NCBI GenBank assembly: GCA_014529385.2
Contig: CM043948.1
Coordinates: forward strand, 25,418,451-25,482,450
Origin: Adiantum capillus-veneris
Taxonomy: Eukaryota; Streptophyta; Polypodiopsida; Polypodiales; Pteridaceae
DNA length: 64,000 bases
Reading direction: 5' to 3'
Of this stretch, positions 52,908-62,939 are shown one piece after another. The translations under genes were made by a program, and so were the position numbers. Position 1 is the first letter of the stretch. Every line of letters starts with the position of its first letter. The notes beneath the pieces are model-generated. The model saw nothing but the letters and a program-made list of their open reading frames with translations. It did not search any database and was not told the origin of the DNA.

Positions 52908-55299
52908 TTTCTTTGTAGGTTTTTCTTCCAAGTTTTCTCGCATAGTAGGTAGGCACAAACAAGGTTTCTCATCATCGCCAATGCTAAAATTGGTATCACA
53001 AGCATATTGCATTGTGCCCATCCAAAGGTAGAGACATATACACTTACAGTAACCTCAAGCGATAAAGGCTCTTGTGAGAACTTTATCAGTCAAAGATTTA
53101 TAAAACCTAAAAGATGGATTCCCCCTTGCCACCCCCCCCCCCCGCCCCCCCTCCCCAAAACACACACATGCTTATTACTATTATAAGAGCCTTTAGAAAG
53201 ACCTCATAAGAACTAATTCAACAAGTTCTAAATGTACAAAAGACCTTGTTTTCACTAACTAGGGTGGCTATAAGGTGGTTTCTTTAGCTAAAATTACTTG
53301 ATCTCTCGGGGGGTCCAAATGGATGATGCATGAAGTGGAGACACATCTACACTAAAAGTTAGCTTTTATATTAGATTCAAGAGATGTTGTTGCCCAAAAG
53401 CACGAATGTCACTAAAGAAGATCATTAAAATACTAAATGGTATTTCCAACCTGGGCATATCTCACATGCTAAAGTTAAGAAGTTATAAATGTATGAATGG
53501 ACTTATTTTCACTAACTCGGGTGGCATAAAGTGGCTCTTTTTCTAAAATTACTTATATGCTCCAAGGGCCCAAAATACATGAAGTGGATACACATATGCA
53601 CTAAAATTTATCCGTCTATATATGATTCAAATTCAAAAGACATGGTTGCCACAAGCACGAATGTCACTAAAGAAGATGAAAGATGCTATCCACGTAGTAT
53701 AACAAGTTGCTAGACTCTAAGTCTGAGGACCGCCTTCATGGAATGATTCAAGTAAAGTATATAGGCTATAGATGATAGCCTCCATGTAATTCATGAAATC
53801 TCCTTTCATCAAGTTGCCTAAAAACCTTATTTGAGTCAGAAAGATACGGGAACTCCTCTCATGGAGTCGTGTCAAACAAGTTACGTGTTTGAATTTGGTG
53901 AAGTTATTAATTTCACGTGTATGGGTAGGTTATTGTGTGCTGATACTTTGTAATATTGCAATCAAATGAATCCCACACGTGAGATTAATGTATAATATAG
54001 CTTAATGAAAAGATACTACATGCTATTATTATGCCTTCTTTATGTCGAATATGATTAGTTATGTTTAATGGACATGTCATGAGTCACACTTCTGGCAGAG
54101 TGCATCCCTCAAGCATCAAGTAGATTAGCCATATATTGCACAATGGTGGGCTAATATTTTGGAAATATGCTTGCATGGCTTGTCACTTGAGCAACAAGTA
54201 GGCAAGTCACTACTACAAAATGGTGTTTCTGCAAAAGGTGCACCAAGGCTCCTTTTTTTGCAATTAAAATTACTAAAAATTGCCTCTAAATGAAAAAAAT
54301 TAAAGGTTGAAGATGGTATAAAAGGGTGGAATGTACACAAAAAATCTTTTGAATGCAATCAAACTCCAAAAATTCTAGGAATATTCAATACAAGCGGGCA
54401 TCCTTTTTTGGTATCGTAGTGGCCTAAGAATAAGTTCCTAGAAAAATTCTAGGATATTCAAGACAATCTAGCATCCTTTTTTGGTATCCTAGTGGTCTAA
54501 GAATAAGTTCTTGGAGTTGTTTGGAAACAAGGGAATAAGGCCAAATGTAGGGGCTAAGAGGGTAATTCGGCCCATGTTGAACTTTTAAGGAAGTACTCAA
54601 TTTTGACCCAATAAGTGGGTAAAGCTTTGGCTGAAAATAGGATAGTATTTTCTATTGTATATGTTTCTAGAGCTCTCTTCCACTCTAGTCAACTTAGCTT
54701 GTCACAAAAGAATCCCTCAAGCTCTCAAGGTGAGGGATTTCTACAGCAAGGATGTAGCATTAGGGCCAAAAAAAAAAAAAGGGTCGTTTGCTAGTCACTT
54801 GATTAAGGAGTAGGCTAATAGAATATTGACACATTTGGGTGATGATAAGTACACATGTATCCTCTTTGTTGACATATTTCCAAAAGTCTATTGGAGAAGA
54901 GTAACTTATAAATAAATACATAATTGATGGATTAAGGATTTAGAGTCTTGCCTTCTTTTTCTACTATATATAGCTTATAAAAGGTCGCTTACCATGAGTC
55001 AACACACTTGACATCAACATAAGGCTCTCTCACTCTACTAAGATTGTGTGTCATGAGCTTGTGTGTCATCAACATGAGGATCTCTCACTCTAGTAAGCTT
55101 GTGTGCCATGAGCTTGTGTGTGATCAGGTGTCATAACCAAAAATCTGAAGGATTTTTTGTGGAAGACAAGGAATGATGTTCTAGTTGTCTAATGACAGGG
55201 TAGTGAAGTTAGAGTGCGAGTTGAGATTGTGTGCCAAAAGATTCACATTAATTTAATAATGAAAACCACATGTTCAACCTTATATAGTAGAGATCAAGA
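52908..55299. other. Gene-poor stretch with diverged direct repeats
   Basis: No supportable coding region. It contains a C-rich run at 53,131-53,156; a ~255-bp diverged tandem duplication at about 53,190-53,690 (CACGAATGTCACTAAAGAAG at 53,401 and 53,656); a ~77-bp duplication at 54,367-54,515 (TTTTTTGGTATC...TAGTGG twice); and GAGCTTGTGTGTCATCA words at about 55,030-55,130. The A/T content is higher than in the elements to the left. Confidence 0.6.
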
Positions 55300-55870
55300 A
55301 TCTTCACTTCTTCTTCTCCTCCTCCTCTTCTACATTTTTTGCTTCTATACTACTACCCTTGTCCTTAAAATGGCATCTGGAAGGAGAATCATGACCCTTC
55401 TTTCCATAGTGGATGCAATGCTTGGTGATATAGAAATTTCTAGTAGTATGCCATGATCTTCCATATTGATAGCACTTCTTTTGTTATTAGTTGAAGATGC
55501 ATGAGATGATGGTGTTACCAAGGTTTCTCTCCTAGATGATGCTTCTCTCTCCTCTTCTTGTAGTGAATTTATTACCTCTTGCATATCTGGTACAATCTCT
55601 TTTTCCTCTAATACAGTGAGCAAATGATCATGTTGAAGAGCACTCAAAAGAACATCTACATTTGCATCCTTTGGAACCTCACATTTTATGTATGTGAAGT
55701 GAGTAACAATGCTCTTTAACTTATTGACTAGGCTAGCTATGTCTTCACCTCGTTACATTATCAATTTGTAGAGTTGGATTTTAAGGATAACCTTCTTTTT
55801 AGCACCAAAATTCTTCTCTCGCTCTTCCTAGGCTATTTATGGATTCACACAATTATCTATAAAGTGCACA
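55300..55870 (-). pseudogene. Ty1/copia gag relic
   Basis: The minus strand encodes a copia Gag C-terminal part: LVNKLKSIVTHFTYIKCEVP, KDANVDVLLSALQHDHLLTV, LEEKEIVPDMQEVINSLQEE. In a shifted frame there is a knuckle-like CIHYGKKGHDSPSRC with the second Cys changed to Tyr. No LTR was seen around it. Confidence 0.6.
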
Positions 55871-56281
55871 TAATCTTCATGCAAAATTGTGATAATTACA
55901 CCTAAAGATTTTTTGTCATAAAATACCCCCAAGCTTCGTCTGCCATTTATGGAAGCCCTCCCCATTAAAGTTTTTAATGTTCTTTTCTACCATTCTTTTA
56001 CTTTGAAGGGGTCTTATCCCTAGGAGACTCTCTAAAGGGGAAGGGACTACCCCCTTATAGATGGACAATCACAAAATCATCCCTATAAATGTGTACTAAG
56101 CATTCATTTATTTTCTTTTTTCAACACACCAGAGGGCTCACAGGGGGAGGTGCTTATCCCTTCCAAATATTAGCCATGTTACATGTTCGGGCAAGAGCCA
56201 CGCATAGGCATCACCATGGCCACCTAATTGGTGCATTCACTAAGCATTCATTTCTTAGTGTTGTGTTTTTTTAGATTCAAA

Positions 56282-56296
56282 TGTGTGTGTGTGTGT

Positions 56297-56346
<50 letters not shown>

Positions 56347-56353
56347 AGAGAGG
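56282..56353. repeat. (TG)n-(GA)n compound microsatellite
   Basis: About 8 TG units, CA, then about 26 GA units with one AA interruption. Confidence 0.92.
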
Positions 56354-56599
56354 GGCTTTAAGCATGTCTGCTATGGGTTAACAAGGATGCTTTAAGCATG
56401 TGAGTATGATTATGGGTGCAATCCCATAAAACTAGTTGATTGCAAGAAAACAAGGTGAGGAGTCACGAAGGCCTGGTGATTTTTTTAAAATGGATGTCTA
56501 TCGCCTCCCATTTAGGCTAGCACTTCTCGCAGGTCGACAACATGGCATGGGTAGCCCTAGACCAGTCTTTCAAATCTTGCTTGCTTTCGAGCGTATATA

Positions 56600-57600
56600 T
56601 CATTAGTCTCCTTTCTTGTATAATCTTTGAGAAGCTTGCTACATGAAGGTCTCCCTCAAATACACGGTGGTTCCTCGCCTGTCATATATGGTGGAAGAAG
56701 AAGTACCTAACAATTTGAGTGCAGATAAGCAGAGCAGAGTCTCCATCTTCTTGCCACCAAGGAACAAATCACTTGAACCTGTTCTGCCATGTCCTTTGTA
56801 CCCACTTGCATATTTTCCTTGCCAAGCCTCTAATTTCCTGGCATTCCATGAAAAGGTGGGCCAGATATTCACTAGCTATCCTGCACCCCAAGCAAAAACC
56901 ATACCCAATTCCTCTTTCTTAGATATTTATGCCCATCGGTAGAGCACCCCACATCACCTTCCACAAAAAAATCTTCATAAATGTTCTCCATGACTTCCCC
57001 CCACCATTTTTCTAGCCATTGTCTCTTCCATATTTTGTTGAGAGGGCTAGACCACTTAGTCTCGTGCATTAATGCATGATAGATGCCTTTAGAATGGGGT
57101 TTCCAGAAAAGACTACTTCCTGGGCATTCCACTCAAACCCAAATTCACAGATTGGCATTACAACCTTATCCAACACTTCTATTACTCTGTCGACTAACAA
57201 TATCTCAAAGCCATTTAATTGAAACTGGGTTGCCAGTAAGTCAATGGTTTTCCATCTCTTACAGTTAGCCCGAGGCCACGACAAACGCTTACACAATCTC
57301 CAAAGCTTTCTTGACAACCTGGGGGCACGCCTTCAAGAAAAGGAGAGAGTCATTTACAAACAGTTTTGCTATGAGCTGGTCATTGCTCGGTACAATTAAG
57401 CTTCGTGTCTCCCCTCGCATAGCACTGGCTTCAAAATTACGAATTTTAGATTCACACGTAGCTAAAAATCGATTTCTTGAGGACCAACGGAACTTCAGAT
57501 GCCCGAAAATTGTGCTGTAAAGCACACAACAACCGTCTAAGTAATACGCTCGTTTCGAGCTATCACACACTCTAGTCAAAAAAATCAAACATTAAAAAAA
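56600..57600 (-). pseudogene. LINE-type reverse transcriptase relic
   Basis: Minus-strand frames encode LIAKLFVNDSLLFLKACPQ (57,310-57,370), resembling the F-A-D-D-S-L-L-F-L box of non-LTR RT with the first catalytic Asp replaced by Asn. Further on are CEFGFEWNAQEVVFSGNPIL (about 57,100-57,160) and NKIWKRQWLEKWWGEVMENI (about 56,990-57,050), as in plant L1-like C-terminal regions. Frames are broken and no ends are visible. Identification rests on these patterns only. Confidence 0.5.
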
Positions 57601-57710
57601 ACATTAAAAACGTAAAAAACACGAGTGAAAACGGACGCTTAAAAAAGGTAAGCGGTTAACCTTCGAGGTTATTCGCCGACAGCCCGACGCTTGTAGGGTG
57701 CCAAAGGCAC

Positions 57711-58193
57711 ATGCATCTGCGCTCTGGTCGTGTGCTAGAGACGGAACAACTAGAGAGAATTTCGACTTACGCGAGTTCTCAATATCCACCTACTTTAGGT
57801 TTTGGGCCCTCGGCGGGGACCCAAGGTAGTACAAACCAAGACCCGAACATAGCGGCTAGTGACTCTTCCTCTGACTACGATGTCATGGAGGGTTTCCCAA
57901 TGCACAATCCCGATAGCTCAAGCCAAGACATACATGCCATGGGCCCACGGTCCAGGCCGAGCGTGCTTAGCCGCTTGAAGGAAACCTTTAGTAGAGCCAC
58001 TCGCTTCGAACATGGAGCTAATGATGTAAATGAGGGGGGTTGGGAAGTAAATTCTCCATTCATGACCAACGTAGACCCTATACTGTTAGAGAATGTGCAC
58101 GTGAATACTTCATTCACTGCACCTCCTGACTCTTCAGAGTTATTTCCGTCCGAGGTCATATTACCCGATGGTAGAAGCCTTGCTGAAGTGTAA
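57711..58193 (+). CDS. gag N terminus of gypsy-type element (composite)
   Basis: 160 codons from ATG: MHLRSGRVLETEQ (an LRSGR start seen in many plant gypsy Gag proteins), a Ser/Pro-rich region with SSSDYDVMEGFPMHNPDSSS, then LKETFSRATRFEHGAND and VILPDGRSLAEV, ending TAA at 58,191. The frame appears to continue after the stop (VERYILAAREKKIESLCK). No LTR or primer site was found upstream of 57,711. Confidence 0.5.
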   Translation: MHLRSGRVLETEQLERISTYASSQYPPTLGFGPSAGTQGSTNQDPNIAASDSSSDYDVMEGFPMHNPDSSSQDIHAMGPRSRPSVLSRLKETFSRATRFEHGANDVNEGGWEVNSPFMTNVDPILLENVHVNTSFTAPPDSSELFPSEVILPDGRSLAEV

Positions 58194-58404
58194 GAGGTTG
58201 AGCGATATATCCTTGCAGCGAGGGAAAAGAAAATTGAGAGCTTATGCAAGGTGGAGCACGAAGAGAGTTAAAATAGAAAGGGCCTATGTCAATATCCTTG
58301 CTAAGAGAGCAATCGAGTGCTTCTGACCTAGTAACCGCTAAGGGCCAACCCCTAGAAAGCAACATTGCATCTAGCTCAAAGGACACCCCTAGCACCTTAA
58401 TCCT

Positions 58405-58945
58405 AGATGGAGTGTTCCTAAATGAGAACTGGGAGTACGAACTACAAATGGAAACTCTGACCGACCTATACACAGGTCACACCTATCACGTGGGTTGGTT
58501 AGATGTCCTACAATCCACAATGGGTGCTACTAGTGTGGAGGATCAACAACAAAGAGTTTGTGAGGTCATCCATAGGGTCATTGAGTTAGAGAGACAGAAC
58601 AAAGGGGATCACGTGGGTTGGTTAGATGTCCTACAATCCACAATGTCCTACTATAGATGTCCTACACTCAATCCTAGATGGAGTGTTCCTAAATGCGAAC
58701 TGGGAGTACGAACTACAAATGGAAACTCTGACCGACCTATACACAGGTCACACCTATCACGTGGGTTGGTTAGTTGTCCTACAATTCACAATGGGTGCTA
58801 CTAGTGTGGAGGATCATCAACAACAAAGAGTTTGTGAGGTCATCCATAGGGTCATTGAGTTAGAGAGACAGAACAAGGGGATCAACATGCCTTCAATGGG
58901 TCTCATGAGATTCTTAGATACAAGAAAGGCTAAACAACCGACCTT
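58405..58945 (+). repeat. Tandem duplication of about 271 bp inside gag
   Basis: TCCTAGATGGAGTGTTCCTA occurs at 58,401 and 58,672, and both copies continue through ACCGACCTATACACAGGTCA to GAGAGACAGAACAA. The 271-bp offset is not a multiple of three, so the duplication shifts frame. A smaller echo (CACGTGGGTTGGTTAGATGT) occurs between them at about 58,610. Confidence 0.88.
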
Positions 58946-60080
58946 ATCGAAAATGGAGACTCCCACGGTAAGCCCGATGGACCCTCCATACGTTGTTTCG
59001 CCAGGGGTCTCAGTGCAATCTGAGCCCACAAGTGATAGCTTTACCTTTCCAAGTCTAGTTCATCTTTCCCTTGATGACACCACGACTACCATGCCTACCC
59101 CAATGATAGACATGCCAAGAAACACGCCATGGACCTCATTTGTTAGTAAAGCACCGCTACATGGTAGCTCAATGCCTGCAACAGTACCTACAAGTGTGTA
59201 CCAATCGTATACACCCATGGGTCCTCGTACTCATGTAGTCTCTACTCCTCCCATTGTTTCAACAACCTATGCTCCACAACCACAATACCCAAGTTCTTAT
59301 TTCCATGGGACTATACCGGCTAGCATTAGCATGTCACATCAGACGTCTGCTATGCCTAGGGCCACACATATGAACTTTGGGCCACCACATGGCACAACAT
59401 CGTACCCAACGTGGAACCCAAGGGCTTCCTATGTGCCAAGCCCAATGCCAATACCTACTCCACATGTAGTCTCTAGAGCACCTCCACCCACGGTGCCTGC
59501 TCACTTAGGTGACTTGGCAACATTTGCTCAAGCTATTGGTCGATCTATTGTTGAGAATATGCGTAACACGCCTGATAGAGAGCTTAGAAGTAAGGCAATA
59601 CAAATAGCCAAGCTCACACAAAAATTTAGTGGAGACGGGGATGTGAGAAAGCATATCGAAGTGTTTGAACAAATATGTGATTCTCTAGGAGAACACAATG
59701 ACCTATATAAGAGCAATGCTTTAAGCCTAACCTTAAGTGGAAAGGCTTGGGATTGGTATAGAACTTTAAGGGTGGAAGAAAAAACGATTTACCCTACTCT
59801 TAGGAGACTGTCCTTAAAAGAATACATACAAGAGGGAGTGCTTTGGGGTGTAGCCTCTCAGCTCCAGAAAGCCCAACGAGAGGAAGGAGAGTCGGTGAGA
59901 GACTTTCGATTGAAGCATTTGAATTCTCGTTGTAATCCAAATGAGCGCTTCAACAATAACCAATTGCTTGATAGATTCATTAGGGGGTTACGACATGAGG
60001 ATATCTACAATGGCCTAGTCATTAGAGGTATCACCACTTGGGAAGCAGTCACCACCAATGCGATCCAATATGGAGGATAA
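58626..60080 (+). CDS. gag core of gypsy-type element (composite)
   Basis: 484 codons. Residues 1-100 come from the duplicated segment (LTDLYTGHTYHVGWLVVL; VIELERQNKGINMPSMGL). About 100-300 is Pro/Thr/Ser/Met-rich and probably disordered. About 320-484 is a retrotransposon Gag capsid domain: KFSGDGDVRKHIEVFEQICD, LTLSGKAWDWYRTLRVEE, SVRDFRLKHLNSRCNPNERF, LLDRFIRGLRHEDIYNGL. It ends at TAA 60,078; Gag continues in the +1 frame. The first codons lie in the duplication, so the true start is probably at 57,711. Confidence 0.68.
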   Translation: MSYNPQCPTIDVLHSILDGVFLNANWEYELQMETLTDLYTGHTYHVGWLVVLQFTMGATSVEDHQQQRVCEVIHRVIELERQNKGINMPSMGLMRFLDTRKAKQPTLSKMETPTVSPMDPPYVVSPGVSVQSEPTSDSFTFPSLVHLSLDDTTTTMPTPMIDMPRNTPWTSFVSKAPLHGSSMPATVPTSVYQSYTPMGPRTHVVSTPPIVSTTYAPQPQYPSSYFHGTIPASISMSHQTSAMPRATHMNFGPPHGTTSYPTWNPRASYVPSPMPIPTPHVVSRAPPPTVPAHLGDLATFAQAIGRSIVENMRNTPDRELRSKAIQIAKLTQKFSGDGDVRKHIEVFEQICDSLGEHNDLYKSNALSLTLSGKAWDWYRTLRVEEKTIYPTLRRLSLKEYIQEGVLWGVASQLQKAQREEGESVRDFRLKHLNSRCNPNERFNNNQLLDRFIRGLRHEDIYNGLVIRGITTWEAVTTNAIQYGG

Positions 60081-60410
60081 TTTAATGACACAAGGAGAAA
60101 GAGTGTCTATTGAGCCTAAATCTATTAGCTCGCAAGCATCAGGGCATCAGCCAATGACGCTAAAGCCTATTGCTAAGGAGCCAAAGATATCTGAGATGAC
60201 TTTAGCAGATCTCACCAAGGCTATTCAAGAGAGTCTTAGAGACAATCGTGCTCCGCAAAACAATCATATGTATCCAAGAAGGGAGCAACAATGGTGCGCA
60301 GTATGCTATGGACCGCATAGTACCAGTGAATGCCCTACTTTTACGGTAAAATTCAATGGGAACTGCAATGCCTGTGGGAGGTATGGTCATCAAGCTAAGG
60401 ATTGCATCCA
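60058..60410 (+). CDS. Nucleocapsid end of gypsy-type gag
   Basis: Continues the capsid frame after a shift: MTLADLTKAIQESLRDNRAP, then CAVCYGPHSTSECP and a CCHC knuckle CNACGRYGHQAKDC at about 60,361-60,402. Immediately after AKDCIQ the gypsy character stops and copia Gag begins in another frame. Confidence 0.6.
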
Positions 60411-60411
60411 G

Positions 60412-61844
60412 GTAGCATTGCACCTGCCACGCCTGGTCGTGGTGCAACTGTTGGTGCAGGACCCTCACAAGTCACTCCAGAGCAAAAGAAATGGGATACT
60501 AAATATGCACAAGCTATGGTTGTGATTGCCTTAACCATAAAGAGGACAATCACACCACATATCAGATCTTGCAGAACTTCTGAGAATGCTTGGGACACTC
60601 TGCAAGCTATGTTTGGAGGAAGAAACACTGCCAGAATAGAGTTTTTGAAGAAACAACTTGACAAAATACAGATGGACGAAGGTGACGATATCGTCGAGCA
60701 TCTTACAAAAATCAGGGATCTTAAAGAGCAATTGCTTAGCATTGATGAAGTGATTCCAGAGAAGGACTTGGTTTCCAAAACACTCAATTCACTACCACCA
60801 TCTTATTTGACTTTTCACACTTCTTTGACTCTGTCTTTGCGAGCTAATCCTGAGCCTCTTCATTTTGAAGAGTTAGTGGCTTTGCTATTGCAGGAGGATC
60901 AATCACGTAAGAACAAGTCTTTACAGGTGGATGGTATGGATCATGCTCTTGTTGTACAGAACAAAAACAAGGGTAAAGAGAGTGCTCATCACTCCAAGTC
61001 TGGTGCAGGACAGTCTTCAGAGAAGTCTAAAGGTGATTCCGACAAGTCCAAGAAGAAAGGTAAATGTCACTACTGCAAGAAACCTGGTCACTACATTAGT
61101 GAGTGTAAAAAGCAAATTGCTAAAGAAAAGAAGAAAGAGTCAAGTTTGGTTGTTTCAGCTTATGGTGATTCTTCTACAGCTAAAGAAGAGTCTGCAAACT
61201 TTGTGCAGGATTCTTATGCTTTCTTAGTATGTTCAGATTTTTCTGCTTACAGTGTTGATGAGACACAAATGATTTGGTACTTTGATAGTGGTGCATCCAG
61301 GCATATTACTTCAAGGAAGGATTTGTTTTGTTCATCGGATACAGCTCCAGCAGGAAAGAAGGTGACATGTGCAAATAATGCTTCTTATCCAATCAAAGGC
61401 GTTGGTAAGATTTTGATTACCATTTCAGATGGTTCAGATTTATGCTTGCCAGATGTCTTATATGTTCCAGGGATCAAGAAGAATTTGTTGCCTGTATCCC
61501 CTCTTGCAAAAAATGGTCTTCGGGTCATTTTTGAGGATGACAGATGTGTTGTACGAGATCAAGAGAATGGTTATTCTCTTATCACTACAGGTACGCTGGA
61601 AAATGGACTATTTGTGCTAGATCATTATGAAAATCAGATTGAGGTATGTATTGCAGAAACAAAGACTCGGGCCATGCAGGATGCTGAGTTGTGGCATGCT
61701 AGATTTGGGCATGTTGGTTATGGCAGTTTGATGACTTTACAACGTCATAATATGGTGCATGATTTGTCTTTATTGGAGATGCCACCAAGACATGTATGTG
61801 AAGGTTGCGTTCTTGGAAAGATGCACAGATTTTCATTTTCGTAG
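60412..61844 (+). CDS. Copia gag, protease and pre-integrase (composite Co-G)
   Basis: A long open frame (open from about 60,402, first codon not ATG). Copia Gag: KKWDTKYAQAMVVIALTIKR, AWDTLQAMFGGRNTARIEF, IVEHLTKIRDLKEQLLSIDE, LNSLPPSYLTFHTSLTLS. A CCHC knuckle CHYCKKPGHYISEC is at about 61,065-61,107. Protease is MIWYFDSGASRHITSRKDLF at about 61,270-61,325. The pre-integrase zinc part is AELWHARFGHVGYGSLMTLQ and CEGCVLGKMHR. It ends at TAG 61,842. The N-terminal ~50 residues of copia Gag, the leader and LTR are missing; gypsy gag lies there instead. Confidence 0.75.
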
Positions 61845-61871
61845 GATGGTTCAGTTAGAGGGACACGAAAG

Positions 61872-62927
61872 TTGCAGCTTGTACACAGTGATGTATGTGG
61901 TCCTATGAGGACTCCATCTATGGGAAACAACCTTTATTTTGTGACCTTCATTGATGACTTTTCCAGGTTTTGTTGGGTGTATCCACTCAAAGCAAAGTCA
62001 GATGTGTTTGCAATTTTTCAACATTATGTCGCCATGGTTGAAAATGAAAGAGGTTTCAAAGTACAGACTCTTTGTACCGATCGAGGAGGTGAATACATGT
62101 CAGGTGCATTTAAGGATTTTTTGGGAAAGAAAGGCATTAAAGACCAATGCACTATGCCAGACACACCACAACAAAATGGTGTTGCAAAAAGGAAGAACAC
62201 GTCTTTAATGGAGACGGCTAGATGTATGCTCAAGGCTAAGAGTTTGCCTCATAAGCTATGGATGGAGGCAATTGCTTGTGCATCACATGTTTTGAACAGG
62301 TGTCCTACTCATGCCTTGAAGACCATTACTCCATATGAAGCTTGGTATGACAGAAAACCTTCAGTCAGTTATCTTCGTGTTTTTGGTTGTCTTGCTTATG
62401 CTCACATCCCTCAGCAGTTACGTGGGAAGCTTGATGATAAGGCAATCAAATGTATATTTGTGGGGTACAATAGTGGAAGTAAAGGTTATAGACTTTACAA
62501 TCCTGCTACAAACAAGATTTTTGAAAGTCGTGATGTAATTTTTGCAGAAACTACTGCTCAACCTATGGTTGCTTTTGATGTACCTCATATGCAGACACAT
62601 GATGTATTTGAAGGTTTGCTTCCTTCTTTTGTGGAGAATCAAGAATCACAACAGGTTGATAATCTTGATCAATCTTTTGATCAGCATGTGACACCTCATG
62701 ATGTAGAGGAAATTGTGCATGAAGAGCAAGAAGTTCTCAGGGAAGAAAGAACCTTGCCTAAATGGGTTCAAAAAACTTTGCAGGATAGCAAGTTGGATGC
62801 ACCGTTGCCACGAAAAACACGTGCTGGTACTACTTTTGGCAGAGAGCAAATAGATTTGGCTTGCTTTAGCACTCTTTGTGATGCAGATGAGCCTGATTCA
62901 TTTGAACAAGCTTTAGCGTGTGTTTAG
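61872..62927 (+). CDS. Integrase of copia element Co-G, catalytic Glu changed
   Basis: 351 codons: QLVHSDVCGPMRTPSMGNN (first Asp), YFVTFIDDFSRFCWVYPLKA, LCTDRGGEYMSGAFKDFLGK (second Asp), TPQQNGVAKRKNTSLMETAR. The residue normally Glu in NGVAERKN is Lys (codon 62,187-62,189), which would abolish a D,D-35-E catalytic site. The C-terminal part has VSYLRVFGCLAYAHIPQQL, KCIFVGYNSGSKGYRLYN and a linker with RKTRAGTTFGREQIDLAC. It ends at TAG 62,925. Confidence 0.78.
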   Translation: MQLVHSDVCGPMRTPSMGNNLYFVTFIDDFSRFCWVYPLKAKSDVFAIFQHYVAMVENERGFKVQTLCTDRGGEYMSGAFKDFLGKKGIKDQCTMPDTPQQNGVAKRKNTSLMETARCMLKAKSLPHKLWMEAIACASHVLNRCPTHALKTITPYEAWYDRKPSVSYLRVFGCLAYAHIPQQLRGKLDDKAIKCIFVGYNSGSKGYRLYNPATNKIFESRDVIFAETTAQPMVAFDVPHMQTHDVFEGLLPSFVENQESQQVDNLDQSFDQHVTPHDVEEIVHEEQEVLREERTLPKWVQKTLQDSKLDAPLPRKTRAGTTFGREQIDLACFSTLCDADEPDSFEQALACV

Positions 62928-62939
62928 TGGAAAGATGCT

